Shown here piece after piece: positions 11,901 to 23,800 of a stretch of DNA of 64,000 bases (positions within the stretch are counted from its first letter, which is position 1; each line of letters opens with the position of its first letter). The stretch comes from Collybiopsis luxurians FD-317 M1. Lineage: Eukaryota > Basidiomycota > Agaricomycetes > Agaricales > Omphalotaceae. The notes beneath the pieces were generated by a model. The model did no database searches. It had not been told where the DNA came from and worked only from the letters and a program-made list of their open reading frames with translations. The position numbers and the translations under genes are program-made. The DNA is taken from contig KN834797.1 of the NCBI GenBank assembly GCA_000827265.1, forward strand, positions 160,170-224,169, written 5' to 3'.

Positions 11901-12744
11901 CGTCCTTGCCTCGAAGTAGGCAGATCCGGGCCTATTCAAGTGCGCACATACCTTTGATTGCAAAGTGCTATCGACAACGAGAGCAAACGGAGATGGGGAA
12001 TGGAACACCGCGTTGAGCACCCAAGGATGAATTCAACTCAGGCCGTTTGTCTTTCCTTTCGATCACACAATTGCGAAGAATGAATACTCAAAAAGGGGCA
12101 CGTTCCAGCCGAGAATGGGAGCCAGTCACCTTGCTTGCAAGGTCTATTGCACTCCACTTCGCTCGCAGAAACTGCACGGATCAAATCGGTCCGAAGGTCA
12201 CCCTTCATCACCATCGACAAACTAGGTAGCTACTAACTGAGGATGGCGTCGCTCTCGGAAGGTATTCATCAGGAGATTTTGTAGCTACAACGCAGTCTGC
12301 ATCAACACCAGTTGACACATTGCTTATATGCATGGACGAAAGGAAACTGAGCAAAGTTTGATAGATTCAATATTCAATGGTTACTTGTCTTAGCCGTAAT
12401 GTTTAATTTCCATTTTCACTTCCTCACCCTAACGATGGAGATACCTTCATCAGCAAGCAAGGTGCTTGACCATGCAAGTGGTCCTTTCATTGGAAACGGA
12501 AAATAGAAGTTCATGTGCTAAAACCGCGGACACATGTGTCCATGCAGTAACAAAGTAAAGCTGCTCTCACTAGCGCTCGTTCAACGCTCAGAAGCCTCAT
12601 TAAATCTTAGGATAGAAGCTTGCCGGAGATCAAAATAATAAATACCAGGCAGAAACAAGATGCAAGTGCAAGGCATGTGATACTGGGAATTGGTGGCGTG
12701 GAGAAAGTACGCTCAGATAGCTGGGTCGATTCTCACACTGTTTG
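11901..12744. other. Upstream flank of NLR A, shared with pseudogene E
   Basis: The stretch 12240-12500 (from 'gtattcatcaggaga' to 'agcaagcaaggtgc') matches 46880-47270 upstream of NLR pseudogene E, which has about 100 extra bases in the middle. No coding frame is supported. It suggests A and E once shared a longer upstream region. Confidence 0.5.
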
Positions 12745-12801
12745 ATCACATGTCTTACGTCTTATTTACCTCTTAACAACGACCATCATCTACTATCAGT
12801 T
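12745..12801 (+). promoter_or_regulatory. Conserved proximal 5' region of NLR A
   Basis: Two short blocks are shared with NLR C and D: ATCACATGTC at 12745-12754 (an E-box-like core, CACATG) and GACCATCATCTAC at about 12781-12793, ending a few bases before the start ATG. Spacing to the ATG is nearly the same in all three genes (50-57 nt from the first block). The conservation suggests a promoter or 5' leader element; the binding factor is unknown. Confidence 0.45.
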
Positions 12802-15800
12802 ATGTCTGAAAGACGCCGTATGCCCGAAAGCCATGCTCATTGTAAGTGGTTGAAATATTAGTTCCGTTCTTCTAACTCAGGATCGCAGGCCCAGGATCCA
12901 CTCCAGTATCCATTCTATCTGGCGCATCCAATGTTAGAATGCAAAGATCAAATTTCTACGCAGTAGGAAGGGACGTTCATAATGAGGTTCATCAATATTT
13001 TGGTATGACAAATATCCATCTCTATCGGTAAAACAGTCACAGTCTTATGGAAGCAGGAAAAGATAACATTGATCTCCTCAAGGAAAGGCTCAACCCGATA
13101 GTTAATCCTGTTAAAAAACAGATCGGGTGCATGAAAGGAACTCGCGTGATAATTCTCAATGATCTCTGTCAGTGGGTTCTCAAGCCAGACAGTCGCATGG
13201 CTTGGATTCATGGTTTAGCTGGAAGTGGCAAAAGTGCAATAGCGGTGACGTTTGCTGAAAAGCTTAGGGACATCAAAGGCAAAGTTACATTGGCATTGAC
13301 ATTTCATTGTGTAAAAGGTCAAGAGACAAGTAGTACCTCTAATCTGGTGCCAACCATTGGCTACCATTTGGCAAAGATATATCCAGAATATGCCAAAGCA
13401 GTATTGGATATACTCGAGAACGATGTCTCTCTGCATGTGGACAGAGTCCCATTGGAGGAGCAGCTGTCTATCTTCTGCAAGCCAATGTACCAAATTGGCA
13501 TGTTGAAGCCCACTGTTATTATTATCGATGGACTAGATGAATGGGGGACACCTATGGAGCAGCACATCCTGCTTGATCAGCTGCAAGATCAATTAAGCAA
13601 AATCAAGTGGATTAGAGTAGTAGTGATGAGCCGTCCCAATAGGGAAATTCAAAAAGCCATACAAAAAATGAAAGGTCTTCAGTCATTTGACCTCAATGTT
13701 GATTATACAGCTCATCAGGATATTGAAATATTTTTCAGACAGAGATTTAAATATTGGGATGACAATGAAATCTCAGAGATTGACATAAACAATCTCATAT
13801 CTAAAGCAGATGGACTATTTATTTGGGCCAATACTGCAATGGAATTCATAGCAGAATCAGGCTTGGACATGGCAGGAAACATCCAAGTTGTTTTACAGTC
13901 GAAGGGGCATGACAGCGAAAATGAGCACCCACATGCCACATTATACAACTTGTATGCAGAGATCTTGAGGCAAAACTTTACCAGCAAACAAAGTCAGCAG
14001 CAATACCGATTAATTATAGGTACCATCATTTCATCTTATGAGCCTTTGACAATTGATGCTCTAAAGACAATGCTTCAGCTTGGGACAAATGTGACTCATC
14101 CCGTAGTGCAAAGAGTTATTGATATTTTGAAAGCAGTGCTATACTTCAGCAATGGGAAGGTTTGCTACCATCTGTCCTTAGCAGAATTTGTAGGCTCTGC
14201 ACAATGTCCAACTGAGTTTAGAATTCAAAAAACCTCGCAACATCAGAATTTGGCCAAGATCTGCATGAAAGTACTTATTGAAGAACTAAGATTCAACATT
14301 TGCAATTTGGAAACCTCCTCAATTCCAAATCGTAAGATAAGCGACTTGAAGAACAGGATTAATCACAAGATTTCATCTCAGCTGCAGTACAGTGCACGGT
14401 GGTGGGCACACCATGTAGGCAATGCTGAAGTAACTGACACCATTGTAAAGAGAGTAAGAGAGCTTACAAGCAATTTTCAATTAATATGGTGGTTAGAATG
14501 CATGAGTTTGATGGGAGAGATTTCTAGAGTACTGGTAAGTACAAGCGAGATAATGAAATGGGCAGTGAATTTAAAGGTCAGCACTATTATTAAATGGATG
14601 AGCAGCCATTGACAAAAAAATAAGGACATACACCTGGTGAAGAGAATGCAGGAGCTACGGCAGTTTGTAAATGTATTCTCAGTCGCATTACATGAGAGTA
14701 CACCACATCTGTATGTATCAGCATGTGCATTGCTCCCTTTAAAATCTACATTGAGGGAATACAATATAATTCCTTCTAGAAAAGTTGTAAAAGTGACAAG
14801 AGGTGGTCATGCTGGAAAGTGGGAAAAAATATTGAATGTGATAGAAACTGAAAGTGTAGTAACATCAGTGGCATATTCACCTAATGGGCAGTATGTGGTA
14901 TCTAGCTCTTGGGATAATACAGCAAGAATTTGGAATGCTCAAACAGGTCTGGAAATGAGGGAGCCACTCAAAGGCCACACTAATAGGGTTACTTCAGTGG
15001 CATATTCACCTAATGGTCAATATGTGGTGACTGGCTCTTATGATAAGACAGTAAGAATTTGGAATGCTCAGACAGATCTGCCAGTTGGGAAGCCACTCAA
15101 AGGCCACACCAACAGCATTGCTTCAGTGGCATACTCACCTGATGGTCAATATGTGGTATCTGGCTCTTTGGATGAGACAGTAAGGATTTGGAATGTACAA
15201 ACAGGACTGCAAATTTTGGAGCCACTCAAAGGCCATACTAATTGGATTACCTCAGTGGTGTATTCACCTGATGGTCAATATGTGGTGTCTGGCTCATATG
15301 ACAATACAGTAAGAATTTGGAACACTCAAACAGGTGTGCAGGTTGGGGAGCCACTTAATGGCCACACTGATGGGGTTACTTCAGTGGCATATTCACCTGA
15401 TGGTCATTATGTGGTGTCTGGCTCAAGGGATAAGGCAGTAATAATTTGGAATGCTCAAACTGGTCAGCAGGTTGGAGAGCCAATTAAAATCCATACTGAT
15501 TGCATAAGCTCAGTGGCATATTCACCTGATGGTCAATATGTAGTGTCTGGCTCTTGGGACAAGACCGCTAGAATTTGGAATGTTCAAACAGGTGTGCAAG
15601 TTGGAGAGCCACTCAAAGGTCACACTAATTACATCACCTTAGTGGCGTATTCACCTGATGGTCAACATGTGGTGTCTGGCTCTTTTGATAATGCAATAAG
15701 AGTTTGGAGTGCTGAAACTCATCTACAGATTGGACACTCACTTAAAGGCAGCACTCTTTCAGTCACCTCAGCAGAATATTTATCTGATGGTCAGTATATG

Positions 15801-17105
15801 GTGCCTGGCTCTTCTGATGAGATAGTCAGGAATTGGAATACCCAAACAAGTCTGCAAATTGGGAAGTTACAGAAAAATTCCACTGATTCCATTACCTCAG
15901 TGGCATATTCACCTGATGGTCAACATGTGATTTCCGGGTCTGTTAATAAAATGTTAAGAGCTTGGAGTGTTGAAACAGGTTTGCAGGTTCAGAAGCTATT
16001 AAAAGGGCATACTGATTCTGTTACTTCTGTTGCATATTCACCTGATGGTCAATATTTGGTCTCTGGCTCTAATGATGAGACAATCAGAATCTGGAATGCT
16101 AAAGCTGGTCTGCAGGTTCAAGAGCCATTCAAAGGCCATACTGATAAGGTTACCTCAGTGGCATATTCACCTAATGGTCAATATGTGTTGTCTGGCTCAT
16201 GTGATAAGACAGTAAGGATCTGGAATGTTCAAACTGGTTTACAAGTTGGGGAGTCCCTCAAAGGCCACACTAGTTCTGTTACCTCAGTGGCATATTCACC
16301 TGATGGTCAATATGTGATTTCCGGCTCTTATGATAAGACAGTAAGAATTTGGACTGTTGACTCTGGTCTGCAGGTTGGAGAGCCACTTAAAGGCCACACT
16401 CATCTGGTTACCTCAGTGGAATATTCACCTGATGGTCAGTATGTAGTGTCTGGTTCTGCAGATGAGACAATACGAATTTGGAATGCTCAGACTGGTCTAC
16501 AGGTCCGGAAGACACTCAAAGGTCACACTAGCTATGTTAGTTCAGTGGCATACTCACCTGATGGTCAATGTGTAGTGTCTGGCTCTTATGATGAGACAGT
16601 GAGAATTTGGAATACTCAAACAGGCCTGCAGATTGGGCAGCCACTCAAAGGTCATACTGATTGGGTTACCACAGTGGCATATTCACCTAATGGTCTTTAT
16701 GTGGTCTCTGGCTCCAACGACAACACAGTAAGAATTTGGAATGCTCAGACACATATATATGTGGGGGAACCAACCCAAAATTACATGCCTTCCATTACCT
16801 CCATGGCTAATTCACCTGAGGGTCAATGTATGCTCTCCCACTTAAGTAATAATACAGTAAGGTTTTCCCAAGAGCACACCTTTCAACTACCTCCCAATGT
16901 TCAATCAGGTCATATCAATAAGCATGGTTGGCTTTGCTCTGAACAACAACTCATTCTTTGGCTTCCTCCCTGGATGAGGTCTGGTTTTCAAGATAAACGT
17001 CAAATTCTCACCATTCCTGCTGATGCTGAAAATTGTAGTCTTTCTGTGGACTGGTTAAATTTTGTTTATGGAACTCAATGGACTGAATGTTGGGTTACTG
17101 CTTGA
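12802..17105 (+). CDS. NLR A: NACHT-WD40 STAND receptor, intact
   Basis: Four exons in phase: 12802-12841, 12889-13002, 13057-14576, 14625-17105 (introns 47, 54, 48 nt), encoding 1384 residues. The ATG inside intron 2 at 13047 is not the start; C and D have the same splice layout. Residues about 16-51 form a short motif (SGASNVRMQ...FYAVGRDVHNEV). The NACHT NTPase has Walker A GLAGSGKSA (about 104-112), Walker B VIIIDGLDEW (about 205-214) and a MSRP sensor (about 242). A linker with STPHLYVSACALLP leads to 15 WD40 repeats plus a degenerate sixteenth (about 637-1290), then a tail GWLCSEQQLILWLPPWMR. Family knowledge: nucleotide-driven oligomerising receptors sensing ligands through WD40 propellers. 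Its repeats 7-9 are unusually divergent (for example GSTLSVTSAEYLSD), so A is less homogenised than B and C. It lacks the His/Ser-rich linker before the tail. Confidence 0.9.
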
Positions 17106-17929
17106 ATTAATGTACCCATGAAACAATGTTTGTCAGGATAACTGTTTGAAGCATTGTTAAGGATATCAGTGTAATTTGTTAACCCTTTCATTGTCTTCTC
17201 ACTGTTTATACCATTGTAATATAAATATCTGTGTATAATGCAATCTAACCGTTGATTTATGGAATTCACTGTCCATTCCTGAACTGGTACAACATGATAG
17301 TTCAATGGATTGCAGTTTCTGAAGCCCTGCCGCTAGTAATGGGCCAACGCTGCCGCATGGCGGCTACTCGCGCCCTGCGCGGTGGCGCTTTGCCTGTACC
17401 TGGTGACTCAAATGCCTTGCAAATGCCGCCGGCTTCTAGCTTAGTCTACACTCTCAACAAGTGGTGATTCCATTGTGATGTAATTATGATGAAAACTGTA
17501 ATATATTGCCTCATTCTATTTGTGTCATCAGAATTATGCCATTAAGATAAAATTGCCTGTTAAAAACCAGGGACAGATTTCGCCACCACAAAAACTCAGC
17601 ATTCCATTACATGCCATGCACTTGTGATTTGAAATGCAAAATTGAAAGGCAGAATTTTGAATGTGACCCAGATGGTAAAAAATTCATTGAGATGAACCAC
17701 AAATTTCCAGAGGGCAATTCAGACTTTTATTCATTCTTCCTCTTTCGTATTAGCACTTAGATTCGGCGTCCATATTCAAACGTCTTGTGCGACTTATCTT
17801 CGTTTGAAAATCTCCTTCCTTATACGTCCAGAGCACTCGCCTCCAGGACTTGATAATTGTGAGTAGGTGTGTATAAGCATATGATATCATGATGTTTTCG
17901 CTAATATTTGATGAGCTAGGAAAATCGTT
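17106..17929. other. 3' flank of NLR A
   Basis: AT-rich flank without a gene. A sharply bounded GC- and CpG-rich piece lies at about 17325-17435, containing CGCGCCCTGCGCGGTGGCGC, and stands out against the surrounding composition. It can be read as MAATRALRGGALPVPGDSN, but nothing supports it as a coding exon. Confidence 0.4.
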
Positions 17930-19360
17930 GACGTGCTGAGAATCTTGACTGGGATCGCACTCGGGTATCTCGTTCTTTTTTTTTTTCCCTCCACCACCAT
18001 CCCCTTGCATCTTACCTCGAAGGCTAACGATGACAGAGTACATACTTCCAAGCCTCTCTTTCTCCGTCCAACTTCCCTCGTTCTCCTCCAATGTTTACAC
18101 GGGAGCATGTTCGCACAAAAGCAGGGATTGATGCTGTACCTGAACTGTTATACGCGAGACTCTCGGTCCTGTATGATGCAGGATTCCGGTAGAGTATTGC
18201 TAGCCATTCGGAGAGTGAGTCTATGTTGCTTATTTATGCCTTTACTGTTACCCATTCTGTCGAGATCGCATAGGAAAACGGTGTCAACGACTGACCAATG
18301 TTACAACTTACAATAATGACAAGTCGACCTGTCGGTGATGACCACCTCCAATAGCCTTCACAAACTCTGCGCACAACCTTTTGTCTCTCTCTTACCTATC
18401 CACGTAGCAATCACTCGCGTCCATCTCCCTCCTCGGATGTGTCGAGCTCGCAGCTAATGTGCAGACCCATTTTCTTGCGCTCTGCTACTTGGGGACTCCG
18501 TCGAAAAAATTGCATTCTACTATCGTCAAGTTTCTGCGTCCATCTGTCCTATCATCATCACAGTACCTCGGCCCGCATCGAAATACGATTACCTGTCGAT
18601 ATCGATCTGTAGCTTTTGTCATTTCAACGAATGAACCAACGAAGATATGGAAGGTCAGAAGCGAGACCGGCGACAGAGAACAGGATAGAGAAGCGCGCAA
18701 GTCTTGTTTAGAGGAGCCGTATAAACGAGGTACATGTGCGGTGCCTTCCTTTGCATCACATTGTTTCCGCATTTTTTATGTTCGAGATCACGGTTGCAAT
18801 ACATCTCACCGTTTCACGGACCCGTAGTCCGCTTCAGAATGATCTGGCCCCGTTACTATTTCTCATTCTACATGAATGACCTCTACCAACAAATCGACCT
18901 TGAGCTGGGCGTCTTCGGCCTATAGTCGCCCATAGTCGCCTTTATCTCACCCAGCAGACCCGCCGCCAACGTAGGAAAGACAAGCAGGCTGCGGGCCAAT
19001 TACACTTGACCGATATCCATCGATAATCATCAGACAAAGAGCATAAATACCAAATCTTAACTCGGCGAGGCCAAGCGGTTCTAGTACGAGTTTGCGATGC
19101 GTCTGGCAGTTAAGTACTGAGCAGGCTTGAACAGAAGCGGGCGGGCATGACCTTTCCGACTCTCACTGGCTGGGTTTGGGCGAATGCGAAGCAGGACGCG
19201 GCGAGGTGCTACGGATTCTTTTAGGCTGTATCTTTATTGCTATCATCCCAATGAATCAATTGAAGCCTACTCTTAGCGTCGAGCGTATCAACTGTACCCT
19301 GAATCTCGCATTTTGTGTCTCGCGTTTGAATTGAGAGTGTGCTTCGCCAAATTAGGGTAG
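17930..19360 (+). repeat. Relic block V (partial copy of the segmental repeat)
   Basis: It carries the same landmarks as blocks I-III in shorter form: the CCACCACCAT stretch near 17990, the 'gagactctcggtcctgtat' segment near 18155, the 'caatagccttcacaaactctgc' segment near 18350, the 'cagtacctcggcc' segment near 18565, and the 'cttagcgtcgagcgtatcaac' segment near 19270. Reading frames are broken throughout. It lies between NLR A and NLR B, as the other blocks lie upstream of C and D. Confidence 0.5.
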
Positions 19361-20837
19361 TTTAACTTCTCCAATATTTTTGTCCCGCTTTGATCCACAC
19401 GCCAAAGTGCGACTGCATCACGCTAGATGCCCTAGTTTGGCGTCGTGCAGGCTCCCTGTACTTCATGCTAAGAACACATCTTGAGCTATATGGACTATGC
19501 CTGGAACTTCAAGTAACAAAATAAGAAGGAATATTGTGCGCTGGTGAGTAGTATTACAATGCCGACTCGGAGCTTGCCGGTTACTCTACTTACAATGGCC
19601 AGGCGGTGATGGTTCCTTCGTGCAAGCTTTGCATACTTAACGTACATCTGACAATGAAGTTCTGGCCCCATACAGCTGAAACGCAGGTCAATAGCATTTC
19701 TTGGGCTCACAATTGATAAAAGATTTTCAGTTCTAGTACGAGTTCCTACTGCGTGCAGCGCGATTCTAGTCACACTTTATGTATATGCTCGGCAGAAACT
19801 TTTGGCGCATCATTCCGAAGTATTTTGCAACACCCTGTAATTGGATGAGTACGATAGGCGCTGAGGAACGTCTTAACTCCTGTCATTGCCCATTTTCCAC
19901 CACCTCCCTCTTTCAGCACCATGCACCTTTTTCACTCTTACAACGTCCGTCAAGTGAGTGCACACCAATAATACGGTAGCGGATGGCTAAAGCTCTTCAT
20001 CCTATAATGCTCACTTCTCGAGGCATGTTAATCAGGTGTAACCTGCGAGGTTCCAATCCCAGCCCCAGCGAGTGTTTTTGGTGGTTGACATGGGGTATCA
20101 TTAATTATGAGGGCCGGGTAACTAAGAGGGGGGTCCGGATATGCGACATTATGGATTTAGGAAGGGAATTTTGATTTGAGACCAGACTTGCGAGTGCTGG
20201 GTGAACGGGGGCCAATGACTATGAGGAAGCAGATGACTAGGAGCACGCCACAGACGAAAAATAAGATTCCCCAAGAGAGGATCGAGGAGTAGACCAGGCC
20301 TTCCAGCTGTTCCTTTCTCGGCTTGGATTCCGCTCCGCGCCTTCTGTCTCCATCGTTTTGTCCCCCACCATCGCTCGCATCCACATACAGGAATACAACA
20401 GATGCTTATGTTATGGGGTTTCGTTCCCACATCTCACTCATCTCTCCCGCTCTGATGTCCGTCCAAAGGCGGACGGTCAAAGTCCATCGAATCTTCGGGC
20501 CATTGTGAATGATGTGAAGGGAACGATGGTTAAAAATGTATTGATCACTCCTGCGGTATCCCAGGCCGGAACATTATTCTCGTTTCGCAAATTTCGACTG
20601 CGTATGTGGTCACAGGTTAGTGGCGATGCGCTCGATCCAGTTACATAAAATGTGTCGCGATGACATTTGGAGTCAGTGGCAACGATATCACGTTCATCAT
20701 GATGGAGTAGATCCGCGAAGTGCAGCACTTAGCTAGAATCTCGGCCGAGCTGGGAATTCACCCGGCTAAGCTTATTGTACTGCTTCGAACGTGCCGTCAT
20801 ATTTTTGGAAGATTTGTTAAAAATCTCACGTTATCAG
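19361..20837. other. Upstream region of NLR B
   Basis: Mostly non-coding. A minus-strand frame at 20384-20157 encodes a polar segment followed by one clear membrane span (ILSWGILFFVCGVLLVICFL) and a basic end; it may be the last exon of a decayed membrane-protein gene, but no upstream exon was found. The part 20640-20837 matches the upstream region of pseudogene E (47370-47587), including 'gtcgcgatgacat' and the TATA area. Confidence 0.35.
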
Positions 20838-20844
20838 TATAAAA
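20838..20844 (+). promoter_or_regulatory. TATA box of NLR B
   Basis: TATAAAA lies in the context TTATCAGTATAAAAGCAATT, 51 nt before the inferred ATG at 20895. The same context occurs upstream of pseudogene E at 47588-47594, at 40 nt from its ATG. NLR A, C and D lack it and carry a different conserved 5' region. Confidence 0.6.
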
Positions 20845-20894
20845 GCAATTAGATGCCCATCGACGCTACAAACGTTGTCCATTATCTGCTACCC

Positions 20895-23800
20895 ATGAAG
20901 CACATCAAAAACACCATAAACTTTCTTTCACCGCGCTCTGAATCTAACATCAAAGAAGATCATGAACAAGCAATTGCTGGTCAATGTAGGATAGCCGTGC
21001 ACATTTATTGCGGATATCCAAATTAACAATTTATAGCGCTGGGGTCTTCCCAAGTAAACACGTTCTCGGGAGCATCCAATATTAAAATACAAGGATCATC
21101 AACCTTCAATACTGCAGGGAGAGATGTTCATCACCAAGTGATCAACCAATACAATGGTAAAACTTTAAAATAGCGGCACACTAAAGCATTGACAATCTTT
21201 TTCAAACAGATAAGAATGATATTGACACTCTTAAAGAATTGAAGGAAAAGCTGAAGCCAATTGCCAATCCCGTAAATAAGCATATGAGCTGCATGGAAGG
21301 GACCCGCGTCGGTCTACTCAGTGACCTGTGTAATTGGACACTCACACTAGTCACCCACATGGCGTGGATCCATGGTGTGGCTGGAAGTGGCAAAAGTGCA
21401 ATAGCAGTTGCTCTTGCTGCAAAACTCCGCGAAATGAATGACCAAGTTATCTTGGCCCTAACTTTCCATTGTGTCAAGGGTCAGGAAACAGATAATATTT
21501 TCTCACTTGTGCCAACTATGTGCTATCATTTGGCAAAGGTGCACCCAGAATATGCACTGCATTTACTGGATATATTGCAGAAGGATGCCTCCTTGCAGGC
21601 ACAACACATACCAGTGCAGGAACAGTTTTCAGTCTTTTGGAAACCATTGCATCAACTGACTCCATCAAAGCCCACTGTGATTATCATTGACGGACTAGAT
21701 GAATGGGGAAAGCCAATGGAACAGTACAGGCTTCTCAAATGTCTGCAAGAACATTTGAACAAGATCAAGTGGATTCGAATAATAGTGACAAGCCGGCCTT
21801 ACAGTGAAATTGAAAGAGCCATGATAAACCACAATCAGGTTCAGTCATTTGACTTGACTACTACATACACTGCACAAGATGATATTGGAATATTCCTGGA
21901 AGAAAGATTTACCCAGTTAGGGAATGACAGAGTTTCAAAAAATCATATAGCTGGTCTTGTATCCAAAGCAGATGGTCTCTTCATTTGGGCTACTACTGCA
22001 ATGGAGTTTATAGAATCAGGATTTGACATAGTGGCAAATATCCAAGACATCTTGGATTTGGGGAATAACAGTAGTATTGAGCAACCCCATATGGAATTGT
22101 ATGTCTTGTACAGAGAGGTGTTGATACAGTACTTTGAAAATACACAGAAGCAGAAATACTTTCAATTGATTACAGGCACAATAATTTCAGCATTTGAGCC
22201 ATTAACAATTGACGCTCTGGTTAACATGCTGAACTTGCCTCATGATGTGGTTGAGAATGTACTAAAAGCATTGAAGGCATTGCTCTATGTGTGCAGTGGA
22301 AAAGTGTATTATCATTTGTCACTGGCGGAATTCTTACATTCTGAGGAATGTCCTCAAGAGTTTCAAATCCAAAGAAACTTCCATCACCAGAGATTAGCAA
22401 ATGTTTGCATACAAGTATTGTCCAGGGAGCTTAAATTCAACATTTGTCAACTTGAGACATCCTCAATTCAGAATCACAAAATACAAGATCTACCAATTAG
22501 GATTGAAAAAAGAATCTCAGGCCAACTTCAATACAGTGCACAATGGTGGGCACACCATGTAAGCAATGCTGAACCAATAGGTTATGTGATGAATGGGGTA
22601 AGAGACATTACATGCAGTTGTAAAATAATATTTTGGTTGGAGTGTTTAAGTTTGATGGGGAACATCAATAGGATAAGGGTTAGCACAAGGATAATCAGAA
22701 AATGGGCTCAGAAGATAAAGGTAAGAATAGCTTCTCAGAGGAAAGTGAGTGGTGATTTATACTGGCAATAACAAACAGGACCTTGAAACTATGGAGGTAA
22801 TGCAGGAGTTGGAGCAGTTTGTTGGGGTATTCTCTGGTCCATTGGAAGCAAGTACACCACACATTTATGTATCAGGATGTGCACTTGTACCTTCAGAATC
22901 TGCACTGCGAGAACACAAAATCATACATCCTAAGCAGATTATAAAGGTAACAAGAAGTGGTCATGGTCTGAAATGGGAGAGAATGTTGCATATAATGAAT
23001 AATAAACAGAAAGTGACATCTACAGCATATTCACCTGATGGGCAATATGTGGTGTCTGGCTCTCATGATGAGACAGTAAGAATTTGGAATGCTCAAACAG
23101 GTCTGCAAGTTGGGGAACCACTCAATGGCCACACTAGCAGCATTACCTCAGTGGCATATTCACCTGATGGTCAATATGTGGTGTCTGGCTCTTGGGATAA
23201 GACAGTAAGAATTTGGAATGCTCAAACAGGTCTGCAGGTTGGGGAGCCACTCAAAGGCCACACTTGGTGGGTTAACTCAGTGGCATATTCACCTGATGGT
23301 CAATATGTGGTGTCTGGCTCTCAGGATGAGACAGNNNNNNNNNNNNNNNNNNNNNNNNNNNNNNNNNNNNNNNNNNNNNNNNNNNNNNNNNNNNNNNNNN
23401 NNNNNNNNNNNNNNNNNNNNNNNNNNNNNNNNNNNNNNNNNNNNNNNNNNNNNNNNNNNNNNNNNNNNNNNNNNNNNNNNNNNNNNNNNNNNNNNNNNNN
23501 NNNNNNNNNNNNNNNNNNNNNNNNNNNNNNNNNNNNNNNNNNNNNNNNNNNNNNNNNNNNNNNNNNNNNNNNNNNNNNNNNNNNNNNNNNNNNNNNNNNN
23601 NNNNNNNNNNNNNNNNNNNNNNNNNNNNNNNNNNNNNNNNNNNNNNNNNNNNNNNNNNNNNNNNNNNNNNNNNNNNNNNNNNNNNNNNNNNNNNNNNNNN
23701 NNNNNNNNNNNNNNNNNNNNNNNNNNNNNNNNNNNNNNNNNNNNNNNNNNNNNNNNNNNNNNNNNNNNNNNNNNNNNNNNNNNNNNNNNNNNNNNNNNNN

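Noticed and set aside
13047..13056. The ATG at 13047 (and similar ones at 42216 and 61561) as the NLR start codon
   Set aside because: It lies inside intron 2. Upstream exons 1 and 2 join in phase at 13057 and the arrangement is conserved in three genes.
14577..14624. Two separate genes (a NACHT protein and a WD40 protein) at each locus
   Set aside because: Each pair is joined by a 47-58-nt intron with proper splice sites and matching phase. In NLR C the WD40 frame has an in-frame TAG just upstream and no early ATG.
20038..20072. tRNA-like piece with GGTTCCAATCCCAGC
   Set aside because: It resembles a T-arm, but the stem does not pair and no acceptor, D or anticodon arm is found upstream.
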